A DNA stretch of 64,000 nucleotides from Pelotomaculum sp. GTDB taxonomy: Bacteria; Bacillota; Desulfotomaculia; Desulfotomaculales; Pelotomaculaceae. The stretch is taken from the NCBI GenBank assembly GCA_018435055.1, contig JAHDOA010000018.1, positions 124,001 to 188,000 on the forward strand, given 5' to 3'. The first letter of the stretch is position 1, and each line of letters opens with the position of its first letter. Below are positions 18,822 to 27,183 of the stretch, piece by piece. A program made the position numbers and the translations under genes. The notes under the pieces are model-generated. The model saw only the letters and a program-made list of their open reading frames with translations, had not been told where the DNA came from and did not search any database.

Positions 18822-18836
18822 GCAAGATCTGTACCA
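18822..18836 (-). promoter_or_regulatory. Sigma-54 (-24/-12) promoter of the mmc operon
   Basis: Read on the minus strand the site is TGGTACAGATCTTGC, against the consensus TGGCAC-N5-TTGC. The invariant GG and GC are twelve bases apart as required. Transcription would begin near 18810, about 40 bases before the ATT start of mmcB. The adjacent divergent-facing context contains a sigma-54 activator gene (mmcA), which strongly supports it. Confidence 0.85.
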
Positions 18837-18958
18837 CCAATACAGCCTGTTACCCTTGGCGGGGATTCTTTAGCATAAAACCTCATTATGAGTAGTATTA
18901 ACGCTGATTTATTGTAATTAATTATTGTTTGCTAACCCCCTAAATATGGCATAGTAAA

Positions 18959-19032
18959 TTCTAATTTATAGAATATTCTAGGCCTCGGGCCATGGTATTG
19001 CTGACATTTCTAATTATTATAAAATTTCTAAT
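18959..19032. promoter_or_regulatory. Candidate enhancer sites for the sigma-54 activator: TTCTAAT repeats and a palindrome
   Basis: TTCTAAT occurs at 18959-18965, 19008-19014 and 19026-19032, and the perfect palindrome TAGAATATTCTA at 18969-18980 contains the inverse half. They lie 120-210 bp upstream of the -24/-12 promoter, the usual enhancer distance. A similar cluster occurs in front of mmcA itself. Confidence 0.55.
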
Positions 19033-19034
19033 TT

Positions 19035-20738
19035 TTATATATTATCTGAGACATATCTTTTTAGTTTGTTATAGAGCGTTGCTAGAGAAATATTTAAAGC
19101 CTGCGATGCGCGTTTTTTTCCTTCCACAGTATTACCATATTTATTCAGCGCTTTTTTAATCATCATTTCTTCCATTTGGACCAGAGGCAGCAGGTCAAAA
19201 TCCCGTTCGTGGGTTATTTTGAACTGGCTGGTATGCATGACCATAATTTTCTTGGTGATTACCTCCTCATCCATAGTCACCATAACTCTTTCGATCATGT
19301 TTTCAAGCTCGCGAATATTTCCCGGCCAATCATAATTTACCAGCAATTCTATAGCTTCACTGTCTACCCGTTTGACTTTTTTGCCTAGTTTTCTGTTTAA
19401 TTTTACAATCAGGTTATCTAAAAGGACAGGCAGGTCTTCCTTGCGCACTCTAAGCGGCGGGACAGTTATTTCCACGACATTCAACCGGTAAAAAAGGTCT
19501 TCCCTGAATTTGCCCAGGCGTATTAATTCACGCAAATTGCGGTTGGTGGCCGCTATGACCCTTACATCGACTTTTGTCGTTTGTGTGCCGCCCACCCGTT
19601 CAAATTCCATCTCCTGCAGTACCCGCAGGAGTTTTCCCTGCAGGTTCAGATTCATGTCACCTATTTCGTCAAGAAATATCGAGCCCCCGTGAGCCAGCTC
19701 AAATTTACCTATTTTTGATTTAACCGCGCCGGTAAAGGCGCCCTTTTCATAGCCGAAAAATTCACTTTCCAGCAGCGTCTCAGGTATCGCGGCGCAGTTG
19801 ACCTTAATAAACGGATTCTCCCGCCGCATCGATGATGAGTGAATGGCGTGCGCGAACAATTCCTTTCCCGTTCCGCTTTCACCCTGGATCAGGACAGTTG
19901 AGTTACTGCGGGCAGACCTTTCCGCCAGGTTAATACATCTTTTTATTTCCAAACTGTTCCCCAGGATATTATCGAATGTATATTTGCTGGTTGTTACCTG
20001 TCCCAGTTTATCTGTAAGGTTTTCAATAATGCTGGTGCTTTTCTTCAGCTCCGCCATCAGGTTCATCACATCTGTAAAATGCTGAAATACTACGACCGCG
20101 CCGTCCATGGCCCCATCAACAATAATCGGCGCCGCGTTGGAGACAACCTCGGCGTTGCTGCCGCCAACCTTTGTTCTTTGCCCAAATACCAGTTTTCCGG
20201 TTTTCAAAACCGTTGCCAGCGCCCCATCAGGAGATGCTTCGAAAATATTCTGGTTAATCCTTTCGTCTTCAGGGATGCCGGTTATCCTGGAGAAAGCAGG
20301 GTTGACAAATTTTATGTTCCCATTTATATCAGCAACCTCTATGGCTTCCTGGACTGAATCTAGAATAGCCGAAAGCTGGCTCTTGATACTCTTAATTTCA
20401 AGCAGTTCCTCTTTCTTTTCCCTCAGTATGGAAATTATTAAATTTGCGGCTTTAGCCTCCATTATCGCTGTAGTACATTTTTTATTCTGCATTATAGAAT
20501 CAAGAACCGCCGGCGAGGACGTTGCATCGATAATAACATCCAAATCAGGTTTGTTCAGGAGGGCATTTATATCCTCCGCAACAAAAACGCCTTCACTTCT
20601 AGCAGTAATCATACCCGGCGCCGTAAGGTTTTTATCGGCAATGCCTACTATAAAAACCTCTTTAATCTCCTTCAACATCCGGTACGCTTTGTAACCGTCT
20701 TCGCCGGCGCCGGCAATAGCGACTCTAACTACCCTCAT
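19035..20738 (-). CDS. mmcA: Sigma-54-dependent transcriptional activator with N-terminal Rossmann-like and PAS domains
   Basis: A 567-residue protein. Residues 1-~110 resemble an NAD-binding fold (VAIAGAGEDGYKAYRML, then DVIIDATSSPAVL). Residues ~128-235 form a PAS domain (ILDSVQEAIEVADINGN, FVNPAFSRITGI). Residues ~250-490 are the AAA+ domain with Walker A GESGTGKELFA, the sigma-54 contact loop GAFTGA and Walker B GGSIFLDEIGD. The C-terminus is a Fis-type helix-turn-helix (ASQALNISLATLYNKLKRY). It is the first gene of the cluster and the obvious activator of the -24/-12 promoter before mmcB. There is no response-regulator receiver domain, so it probably senses a ligand or redox state directly. 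Confidence 0.92.
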   Translation of the reverse strand: MRVVRVAIAGAGEDGYKAYRMLKEIKEVFIVGIADKNLTAPGMITARSEGVFVAEDINALLNKPDLDVIIDATSSPAVLDSIMQNKKCTTAIMEAKAANLIISILREKKEELLEIKSIKSQLSAILDSVQEAIEVADINGNIKFVNPAFSRITGIPEDERINQNIFEASPDGALATVLKTGKLVFGQRTKVGGSNAEVVSNAAPIIVDGAMDGAVVVFQHFTDVMNLMAELKKSTSIIENLTDKLGQVTTSKYTFDNILGNSLEIKRCINLAERSARSNSTVLIQGESGTGKELFAHAIHSSSMRRENPFIKVNCAAIPETLLESEFFGYEKGAFTGAVKSKIGKFELAHGGSIFLDEIGDMNLNLQGKLLRVLQEMEFERVGGTQTTKVDVRVIAATNRNLRELIRLGKFREDLFYRLNVVEITVPPLRVRKEDLPVLLDNLIVKLNRKLGKKVKRVDSEAIELLVNYDWPGNIRELENMIERVMVTMDEEVITKKIMVMHTSQFKITHERDFDLLPLVQMEEMMIKKALNKYGNTVEGKKRASQALNISLATLYNKLKRYVSDNI

Positions 20739-20788
20739 TATTTAACCTGCCTCATACAATACTTTTCCTATCGCACTTGTATTTCGAC

Positions 20789-20812
20789 ATTCTAGAATTT
20801 CATCCTTCTAAT
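20789..20812. promoter_or_regulatory. TTCTAGAA palindrome and TTCTAAT motif upstream of mmcA
   Basis: ATTCTAGAAT (20789-20798) is a perfect palindrome and TTCTAAT follows at 20806-20812, 50-75 bp before the mmcA start. The same motif occurs near the mmcB promoter, so MmcA may regulate its own gene. The motif is short and AT-rich, so chance cannot be excluded. Confidence 0.4.
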
Positions 20813-20842
20813 AATTAAAAATTAATGAAATATAAAATATTA

Positions 20843-20856
20843 CGAACAAATGTTTC
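20843..20856 (+). promoter_or_regulatory. LexA operator (SOS box)
   Basis: CGAACAAATGTTTC closely matches the Gram-positive SOS box CGAACRNRYGTTYC. It overlaps the -35 element of the lexA promoter and lies about 60 bp before the lexA start codon, as expected for autorepression. Confidence 0.85.
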
Positions 20857-20881
20857 CAATTAGTTTTTTTTGTGTTATAAT
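20853..20881 (+). promoter_or_regulatory. SigA-type promoter of lexA
   Basis: TTTCCA (20853-20858) and TATAAT (20876-20881) are 17 bases apart. The -35 is weak but overlaps the SOS box, and the -10 is perfect. Transcription would begin near 20888, giving a short leader before the ATG at 20915. Confidence 0.7.
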
Positions 20882-20914
20882 TTATATAATTTTAGTTGCA
20901 AAGGCTGGTGCAAA

Positions 20915-21526
20915 ATGGACTCTGATCTCACACCCAAGCAGGCGGCCATCCTGGCGGTCATTAAAAAAAATATCAAGCAGAAAGGCTACCCTCCCTCCGT
21001 GCGGGAGATTGGTCAGGCAGTAGGTTTAAGTTCCAGCTCTACTGTCCATGGTTATTTAAAAAAACTTGAGGCTAAAGGTTACCTGAGACGTGACGCCACA
21101 AAACCAAGGGCGATGGAAGTCCTGGACCATACGGAAGAAGATAAAGTCGATTTCATTAATGTGCCGCTTTTGGGCAGGGTTGCTGCAGGTATGCCTATTC
21201 TGGCAGTTGAAAATAGGGAAGACCTTTTCCCCCTTCCCACTCACTTTACCGGTGCAGGTGAATTTTTCATGCTTACTATCAGGGGGAACAGTATGATTGA
21301 GGCAGGCATACTCGAGGAGGACATGGTTGTCGTCAGGCGTCAGAGCGATGTAAATAACGGCGATATTGTTGTTGCACTGATTAATGAGGAGGCAACTGTC
21401 AAAAGGTTTTTCAGGGAAAAAAGCAGAGTCAGGCTCCAGCCGGCAAACAGCCAGATGGAACCAATATATACAACTGAGTTGCAAATTCTTGGCAAGGTAA
21501 TTGGACTTGTAAGAAAAATTCATTAA
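20915..21526 (+). CDS. lexA: LexA repressor
   Basis: A 203-residue LexA when started at the ATG at 20915 ([18 protein letters not shown]); the open frame extends 15 codons further upstream but overlaps the promoter. The N-terminal winged helix has [23 protein letters not shown]. The Ala-Gly self-cleavage site is in [11 protein letters not shown], the catalytic serine in RGNSMIE and the lysine in EATVKRF. It represses SOS genes and is cleaved on RecA activation. It is transcribed away from mmcA. Confidence 0.96.
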   Translation: MDSDLTPKQAAILAVIKKNIKQKGYPPSVREIGQAVGLSSSSTVHGYLKKLEAKGYLRRDATKPRAMEVLDHTEEDKVDFINVPLLGRVAAGMPILAVENREDLFPLPTHFTGAGEFFMLTIRGNSMIEAGILEEDMVVVRRQSDVNNGDIVVALINEEATVKRFFREKSRVRLQPANSQMEPIYTTELQILGKVIGLVRKIH

Positions 21527-21545
21527 TAATTCCTGCAACAAATGA

Positions 21546-21585
21546 ATAACCGTCCCCCAAAAAAAAAGGACGGTTATCATATTTT
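21546..21585 (+). terminator. Terminator after lexA
   Basis: ATAACCGTCC (21546-21555) pairs perfectly with GGACGGTTAT (21568-21577) around an A-rich loop, followed by CATATTTTA. The T-run is modest. It lies between lexA and the convergent LysR gene and may serve both. Confidence 0.75.
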
Positions 21586-21623
21586 ATAATTGAACATTAT
21601 TACGAATGAAAAAGATTTCAACA

Positions 21624-22538
21624 TTAAAGTCCCGGAAAATCCCAACTGGTCTTTTTATCGTTGATATATGAAATAAATGCCTCCAGCGCATAGCCTGCCA
21701 TACCCTGTTTGTGTCTTATCTGGTAAAGGTAGCGGCTCATATCGACACCTTTAAGCTTTACTTCCCTAACCTTCCCCAGGCTTATAGCTTCGGAGGCCGC
21801 ATACTTTGACACGATGCTAATGCCCAATTTTGCTTCAACTGCGGTTATGACCGCCCTTGTACTGCCCAATTCCATGCCGATCGGCAGTTTGTCAAGCGCT
21901 ATATCATGTTCGGCAAATTTCTGTTCTAAAGTCCGGCGTGTCCCAGACCCCTGTTCCCGCAAAATAAGTGTTTCGTTTTTCAGGTCATTCAAATTTACTT
22001 CATTTAACTTAACCCATGGGTGAGAAGGGTACACAATTAAAATAAGATAATCCTTGAGCCAGGATGAGCATTCGGTCTCCTCCCACTTAACCGGGGCGCC
22101 AATTATGCCAAAATCTATTTCCCTTTCACGTACCCAGCGTCCAACCTGACCGCTCCCCGCCACTCTAAGAGTGATTCTAATGCCCGGATATTTTTCTTTA
22201 AAGCCACCAATCATGATCGGCAACAGGTATTCACCCGGTATCGTGCTGGAGCCTACAACCATTTGGCCGGTTTTTAGCCCTTTAATATCATCCAGTCCCG
22301 CCTTGATCCGGTTATAATGCCTGAGCAACTGTTTTGCTTCCGGATATAATAGATTGCCTGCCTCTGTAAGTATTACCTTTTTGTCGCCTCTTTGAAACAA
22401 AGAAACCTGCAGGTTTTCCTCCAGCGCCTTAATCTGAAAGCTGACAGCCGGCTGACTCATATATAGCTGGCGGGATGCTTTGGTAAAGCTCTGCAGTTCC
22501 GCAACCCAGATAAATGCCTCCAGCTGCTTAAAATTCAC
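21624..22538 (-). CDS. LysR-family transcriptional regulator
   Basis: A 304-residue LysR regulator. The N-terminal winged helix-turn-helix is MNFKQLEAFIWVAELQSFTKASRQLYMSQPAVS (described here as residues 1-33 in two adjoining parts), followed by a CysB/CbbR-like effector domain with VVGSSTIPGEYLLP (~93) and LREQGSGTRRTLE (~190). The latter segment is typical of the CysL/CbbR and selenium-metabolism-associated subgroup. It is the last gene of the spoVK-side minus-strand series, 83 bp after the methionine-gamma-lyase-like gene. The target is not visible; a 14-bp palindrome GCTTTTTAAAAAGC lies just upstream at 22558-22571. Confidence 0.88.
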   Translation of the reverse strand: MNFKQLEAFIWVAELQSFTKASRQLYMSQPAVSFQIKALEENLQVSLFQRGDKKVILTEAGNLLYPEAKQLLRHYNRIKAGLDDIKGLKTGQMVVGSSTIPGEYLLPIMIGGFKEKYPGIRITLRVAGSGQVGRWVREREIDFGIIGAPVKWEETECSSWLKDYLILIVYPSHPWVKLNEVNLNDLKNETLILREQGSGTRRTLEQKFAEHDIALDKLPIGMELGSTRAVITAVEAKLGISIVSKYAASEAISLGKVREVKLKGVDMSRYLYQIRHKQGMAGYALEAFISYINDKKTSWDFPGL

Positions 22539-22621
22539 AGGTTGACACCGCCTTAAGGCTTTTTAAAAAGCTTTCGCCATGCGCCTCTTGATACCTTCTA
22601 AATTTTAATATTTCAAAAAAT

Positions 22622-23857
22622 TTAACCTTGTATTAATTCACGTGCTGCCGAGAGCAGGGCCAGTTTAGTATATTCCTTAGACAGCCCGCCCTGCAGGTAG
22701 ACAACATACGGAGGACGCATGGGACCATCCGCGCTTAATTCCAATGTAGCGCCCTGTATGAAGGTGCCGGCCGCCATTATCACCGGATCACTGTAACCTG
22801 GCATTTCGTATGGCGCCGGCATTACGTGCGAATCGACAGGGGAGCCTTTCTGCAGGCCGCGACAGAAGGCCAGCATCCGCTCCGGCGTTCCCAGCATTAT
22901 AGCCTGAACAATGTCACTCCTGTGGTCACTATAACCCGGCAAAACCTGACAACCAAGTTTTTCGAAAAACATGGAAGCAAATACAGCGCCTTTAAGCGCC
23001 TCGGAAACAACATGGGGGGCTAGAAATAAACCCTGGTAGAGAAGTCTTTGCATGTCACCGGAGGGGCCGACTTCCGCTCCGATACCCGGAGCGCTCCAAC
23101 GGGCGGCAGCCATATCCACAAACTTCTCTTGCCCCGCGACGTAACCGCCGGTCGGCGCCAAACCGCCGCCAGGATTCTTGATCAGTGATCCCGCCACCAG
23201 GTCGGCGCCGGCCTCCACAGGTTCCTCCAATTCTACAAATTCTCCATAACAGTTATCAACAAATATTACTGTATCCGGCTTTCTATCTTTGATAAACCTG
23301 ATTGCTTCTCTTAACCTATCTATCCCCAGGGACGCGCCCCAGCGGTAGCCTGCTGAACGCTGCAGCAGCACCATCTTTGTTTTTTGGTTTAAAGCCTGTC
23401 CCAGACGTGAATAATCCAGGTTGCCTTCGCTGGTTAAATCAACCTGCCTGTAAACAACGCCGATATCTTTGAGGGAACCGTTTGTTTTACCCCTGAGGCC
23501 GATCATCGCAGCGAGCGTGTCATACGGCTCCCCCTGGGCAGATAACAGTTCATCTCCCGGCCGCAATACACCATACAGACAAAGCGCTATGGCATGAGTG
23601 CCCGATACAATCTGGCTACGCACCAGGGCTTTTTCCGCGCGAAATACATCAGCGTATATTTTTTCCAGGGTATCCCTGCCGCTGTCTCCATAACCATATC
23701 CTGTGGAACCTTTCAGGTGAAATTCACTTACCCTGGCCCGGCGAAATGCCGCCAGGACCTTGGCATGGTTAGACAGCGCTCTCTCATCAATAAGACGGTA
23801 TACGGGCTCAACGCTGCGTTCAACTTCTTTAGCAAGTGTTTCCAGACTAATACTCAT
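22622..23857 (-). CDS. PLP-dependent methionine gamma-lyase / YnbB (aluminium resistance) family protein
   Basis: A 411-residue fold-type I PLP enzyme. Features are GYGYGDSGRDTLE (~53), SGTHAIAL (~83), FVDNCYGEFVE (~200) and the PLP-lysine segment GSLIKNPGGGLAPTGG (~227). The family (YnbB in Bacillus) lies near spoVK, miaA and hfq in many Firmicutes, as here. The true substrate is uncertain; names in databases (aluminium resistance, methionine gamma-lyase) rest on weak evidence. It probably forms one transcript with spoVK upstream. Confidence 0.85.
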   Translation of the reverse strand: MSISLETLAKEVERSVEPVYRLIDERALSNHAKVLAAFRRARVSEFHLKGSTGYGYGDSGRDTLEKIYADVFRAEKALVRSQIVSGTHAIALCLYGVLRPGDELLSAQGEPYDTLAAMIGLRGKTNGSLKDIGVVYRQVDLTSEGNLDYSRLGQALNQKTKMVLLQRSAGYRWGASLGIDRLREAIRFIKDRKPDTVIFVDNCYGEFVELEEPVEAGADLVAGSLIKNPGGGLAPTGGYVAGQEKFVDMAAARWSAPGIGAEVGPSGDMQRLLYQGLFLAPHVVSEALKGAVFASMFFEKLGCQVLPGYSDHRSDIVQAIMLGTPERMLAFCRGLQKGSPVDSHVMPAPYEMPGYSDPVIMAAGTFIQGATLELSADGPMRPPYVVYLQGGLSKEYTKLALLSAARELIQG

Positions 23858-23899
23858 ATATTATCTCCTCATAATGGCTTGAAAATAGTCCCACATATT

Positions 23900-24859
23900 T
23901 TAAATTTGATCTGATGCGCCTATAAGGTCTTCCCTGTTTATCGCCATCAGGTCCATCCGGCTCAGCCCGCTTTCTTTCTGGAGCAGCCTTACCGCCTGAC
24001 GTCTGATCGCCCTCTCAATAAGGTTTCGCACAAGCCTGGCGTTTCCGCTGTGCTCATGCCGCTTGTGCTCTTTTTCTATTACAAAACGGAATTCTTCCCT
24101 GGCGCCGTTAGAAAGATAATACTGTCTCTGCTGAAGCATTAAATCGGCAATTGCCAGCAGTTCCCTGTTGCTGAAATCGGGAAAGGTTATATGAATTGGG
24201 AACCGCGAGCGCAGTCCGGGATTTGTTTCAACAAACCAGTCCATCTCATCCTGATAACCGGCCAGGATCAGGATCAGGCTGTCCCGGTGGTCTTCCATTC
24301 CTTTTACCAGCGCGTCAATTGCTTCTTTACCAAAATCTTTATCTCCTCCCCTGGCCAGGGAATATGCTTCGTCAATAAACAAAATACCACCCAGGGCCCT
24401 TTTGATTTGGTCCCTGGTCTTCTGTGCCGTGTGGCCGATATACTCACCCACTAGATCCGCTCTTTCCACTTCAACCAGATGCCCTTTGGGCAGCACGCCG
24501 ACTTCCTTGAAGAGCTTGCCCAATATTCTGGCCACCGTGGTTTTTCCGGTGCCGGGATTGCCCTTGAAAATCATGTGCAGACCCAGTGGCTCGGCAGCCA
24601 GCTTCTCTTTCTGTCTCATTTTCTGAATTTCTATATAAGAATGGATTTCTTCGATCAGTTTTTTTACACCATGCAGCCCGACCATGGCGTTTAGTTCCAG
24701 GAGAATTTCCCTGGTACTTTTGTTATTAGCCTGCTCATCACCGTAATACCCGGTTTTTAAATTATTAAATTGGGCCGGGTTTATCTTCCATGATCTGTAG
24801 TCAGCCTTATGTCCGGTGTTTTTTGGGATTCCCGTATGGTTCCATATTTTTATTTTCAC
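23900..24859 (-). CDS. spoVK: Stage V sporulation protein K-like AAA+ ATPase
   Basis: A CbbX/SpoVK-type AAA+ ATPase. Walker A is GNPGTGKTTVARILG, Walker B GILFIDEAYSLARGG, and the sensor/arginine region is NPGLRSRFPIHITFPDFS. The open frame begins at 24964, but its first ~35 codons lie across a terminator hairpin and look non-native. A GTG at 24859, nine bases after a GAGGTGG, gives 319 residues, close to the 322 of B. subtilis SpoVK. Supports that the organism makes endospores. It follows hfq, separated by a terminator. Confidence 0.92.
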   Translation of the reverse strand: MKIKIWNHTGIPKNTGHKADYRSWKINPAQFNNLKTGYYGDEQANNKSTREILLELNAMVGLHGVKKLIEEIHSYIEIQKMRQKEKLAAEPLGLHMIFKGNPGTGKTTVARILGKLFKEVGVLPKGHLVEVERADLVGEYIGHTAQKTRDQIKRALGGILFIDEAYSLARGGDKDFGKEAIDALVKGMEDHRDSLILILAGYQDEMDWFVETNPGLRSRFPIHITFPDFSNRELLAIADLMLQQRQYYLSNGAREEFRFVIEKEHKRHEHSGNARLVRNLIERAIRRQAVRLLQKESGLSRMDLMAINREDLIGASDQI

Positions 24860-24927
24860 AGGTTCGCAGCCACCTCGCCTCAGGCTCAAGTCATTACCAT
24901 TATACGCCTGATAGGGGCTTTTACGAC

Positions 24928-24958
24928 TAAAAAAGTTAAGCCCCTCTTTATGAGGGGC
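24928..24958 (-). terminator. Terminator after hfq
   Basis: On the minus strand GCCCCTC (24958-24952) pairs with GAGGGGC (24946-24940), followed by TTAACTTTTTT. It lies 14-45 bp after the hfq stop and before the spoVK GTG, separating the mutS-hfq series from spoVK. Confidence 0.75.
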
Positions 24959-24971
24959 CGCCATCTTTCCT

Positions 24972-25214
24972 TTAAGAGCCCTTTGTTTCAGAAAATGTCG
25001 TACTGACGGGCTTCAGTGGACTTACTGTGGAAATAGCGTGTTTATAAACCATCAACTGTTTCCCGTCACTTTCCAGGATTACAGTAAAGTTATCAAAACC
25101 CTTGACTATTCCTTTCAACTGAAAGCCATTAACAAGGAATATGGTAACTGGGATATTTTCCTTCCTGACCTGGTTCAAAAATGCGTCCTGTAAATTTATT
25201 TGTGGTTTTGTCAT
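24972..25214 (-). CDS. hfq: RNA chaperone Hfq
   Basis: An 80-residue Hfq with both Sm motifs: [36 protein letters not shown] and the second motif [12 protein letters not shown]. The frame is open from an ATG at 25232, but that codon overlaps the GGAGGG ribosome binding site, so the ATG at 25214 (MTKPQINLQ) is chosen. It binds small RNAs and U-rich tails. It lies 52 bp downstream of miaA, the common order in bacteria. Confidence 0.96.
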   Translation of the reverse strand: MTKPQINLQDAFLNQVRKENIPVTIFLVNGFQLKGIVKGFDNFTVILESDGKQLMVYKHAISTVSPLKPVSTTFSETKGS

Positions 25215-25266
25215 AGCAAGGGCTCCCTCCATAGGAATTTATTATCTATATTGTTTTCTACAAACC

Positions 25267-26220
25267 TTAAGATACTCCTTCAATAAATCTGTTAATTTCA
25301 TTAATAATCGCTCCGGACACATCGTCCTGATCGGCATTCAGCCATTTTATCCTGTTGTCGCGCCTGAACCAGGTCATCTGCCGTTTAGCGAATCTCCTGG
25401 TATTTCTCTTTAAAATATCGACGGACTGAGCCAGTGATCGCTCCCCTTGCAAATATTCAATGATCTCCTTATATCCAAGTCCGCGCATTGAACTAAGTTC
25501 CGGCGAAAAACCTCTGTTTAAAAGTCCTTGTACTTCTTCCACGAGTCCTGCCTGGATCATCAGTTCAACCCGCTGTTCGATTATCTTATATAATTTTTCT
25601 CTTTCCAGGCTCAGGCCAAACATCATCAGATTGTAAATTGATTTGCGGGAACGGTCTATTTTATGAAAACTCGATATAGGTGTTCCGGTATATTTGTATA
25701 CCTCCAGGGCACGGATAATTCTTCTAATGTCATGCGGGTGCAGTTTTGCAGCTGTCGCGGGGTCAATCTCACAAAGGCGTTCGTGCAGTTTGGCTGCGCC
25801 GTGTTCCTCAGCGTCTTTTAAAAGTTTTTTTCTGTACACCGCGTTACCCCGGGTCCCGCTGAAATCATAGTCGTCTATAACAGCCCTGATATACAGGCCT
25901 GTGCCGCCAACCAGGACAGGCAACTTTTCTCTATTCATGATATCCGCGATAATTGCCCTGGCCTGTTTCTGAAACAAGGCGGCGTTGTATTCCTGATCCG
26001 GTTCAACAATATCTATGAGGTGGTGAGGTATGCCGCGCATCTCTTTAAGGGCCGGCTTTGCGGCGCCAATATCCATACCGCGGTATACTAGCATGGAGTC
26101 GGCGGAAATAATTTCGCCGTTTAATTTTTCCGCTATCTGAATACCAACAAAACTTTTACCGGTTGCGGTCGGCCCGCAAATCACTACCAGCGGCAGCCCA
26201 TTTTTAGATGATTCTTTCAT
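25267..26220 (-). CDS. miaA: tRNA dimethylallyltransferase
   Basis: A 317-residue MiaA. The P-loop VICGPTATGKS is at residues 12-22, the DMA-PP/tRNA region SADSMLVYRGMDIGAAKP at ~40, and GTGLYIRAVIDDYDF at ~105. It adds a dimethylallyl group to A37 of tRNAs reading UNN codons; MiaB, which acts next, is encoded at 35162-36535. Its ATG overlaps the stop of the upstream methyltransferase (26217-26220), so the two are co-translated. Confidence 0.97.
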   Translation of the reverse strand: MKESSKNGLPLVVICGPTATGKSFVGIQIAEKLNGEIISADSMLVYRGMDIGAAKPALKEMRGIPHHLIDIVEPDQEYNAALFQKQARAIIADIMNREKLPVLVGGTGLYIRAVIDDYDFSGTRGNAVYRKKLLKDAEEHGAAKLHERLCEIDPATAAKLHPHDIRRIIRALEVYKYTGTPISSFHKIDRSRKSIYNLMMFGLSLEREKLYKIIEQRVELMIQAGLVEEVQGLLNRGFSPELSSMRGLGYKEIIEYLQGERSLAQSVDILKRNTRRFAKRQMTWFRRDNRIKWLNADQDDVSGAIINEINRFIEGVS

Positions 26221-27047
26221 ACCGGCGTCCTCCGCCTTTCCTTGACGCCATAGGCCACGGGTGAATATCTACCGCCCAATACGTACTTAAAACCTAAGCG
26301 GACAAATTCGGCGCTGCCCCGCCGCTCTTTCATTACCACCCGCCTGGCAGCCGCATTGTATGCCAATTCTATTGTTTCAAGATCAATTGGATCATGGTTG
26401 GCAAGTATTCTGGACGCGTTCATCCCCGGTGATTTTCGCCTGGGATAACGGAACATCGGGTCAAAATAAATAATATCATAACTGCCTGTTTTTAGCGATG
26501 CCAGGTATTCCTTATGATTTGTATTAATTACCTTTATTCGCCGCATGGCCGGTATCATTTCCTTATCTTCCGCCGAGTAAGACTGCAAGCCTCGCTTCAC
26601 CAGTTCAGAGATGAGTGGAGAGCATTCCAGGCCGGTCACACTTCCGGTGGCGCCAGTTACATAGCTCGCGACAATTGCGTCTGTCCCCAAACCCATCGTG
26701 CAGTCCAAAATAGATTGTCCTTCTTTTAGAGACATGGCGCTGATCATTTGGTCAGTTTTCCCATTATTTATCTCTTTTATACGCAGTCCGGCCAGCCCCG
26801 GATGGAAGAAAAACTTATTTTTTCCCATTAAAAACGATATTTTTTGAGATGAAACAACCAGCAACCCGTCAGCACAGTTTAACGCCGTTAAATATTTCAC
26901 AGAACGGTTGTCCCTATCCACAAAAGGAAAATTTAATTGTCCGGCAAGCTGTTTCGCGCTCTCAATCGCTCCGGGCGCGGGGCGAAGGGATGTCGTGACC
27001 GCGAACTTCAAGTTTGATTCAGCTTTTTTCTGTGAGGGTCCTGCCAA
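26217..27047 (-). CDS. Class I SAM-dependent methyltransferase, RsmJ-like
   Basis: A 276-residue protein with a central Rossmann methyltransferase domain: motif I LDCTMGLGTDAIVASYVTG at ~115-133, the acidic end of strand 2 in GLECSPLI, and DIIYFDPMFRYPRR at ~195. The DPMF motif with this arrangement resembles the RsmJ (16S rRNA guanine methyltransferase) group, but N-terminal residues 1-100 are different and unassigned. It follows mutL by about 130 bp and overlaps miaA by four bases. The target nucleic acid is not known. Confidence 0.8.
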   Translation of the reverse strand: MAGPSQKKAESNLKFAVTTSLRPAPGAIESAKQLAGQLNFPFVDRDNRSVKYLTALNCADGLLVVSSQKISFLMGKNKFFFHPGLAGLRIKEINNGKTDQMISAMSLKEGQSILDCTMGLGTDAIVASYVTGATGSVTGLECSPLISELVKRGLQSYSAEDKEMIPAMRRIKVINTNHKEYLASLKTGSYDIIYFDPMFRYPRRKSPGMNASRILANHDPIDLETIELAYNAAARRVVMKERRGSAEFVRLGFKYVLGGRYSPVAYGVKERRRTPV

Positions 27048-27183
27048 ATTCTCTTCACCTTGTCATTAGGGTTTTAGTCCATGGTGTTGAACCTGGTTTC
27101 TGTGCTTCGCGTCGAGTAAACTTAGAGCTTGCTTCGAGCTCAATTGGACCGCCATCCAGGCGATGAAGGTCTTTCGCAGACGT

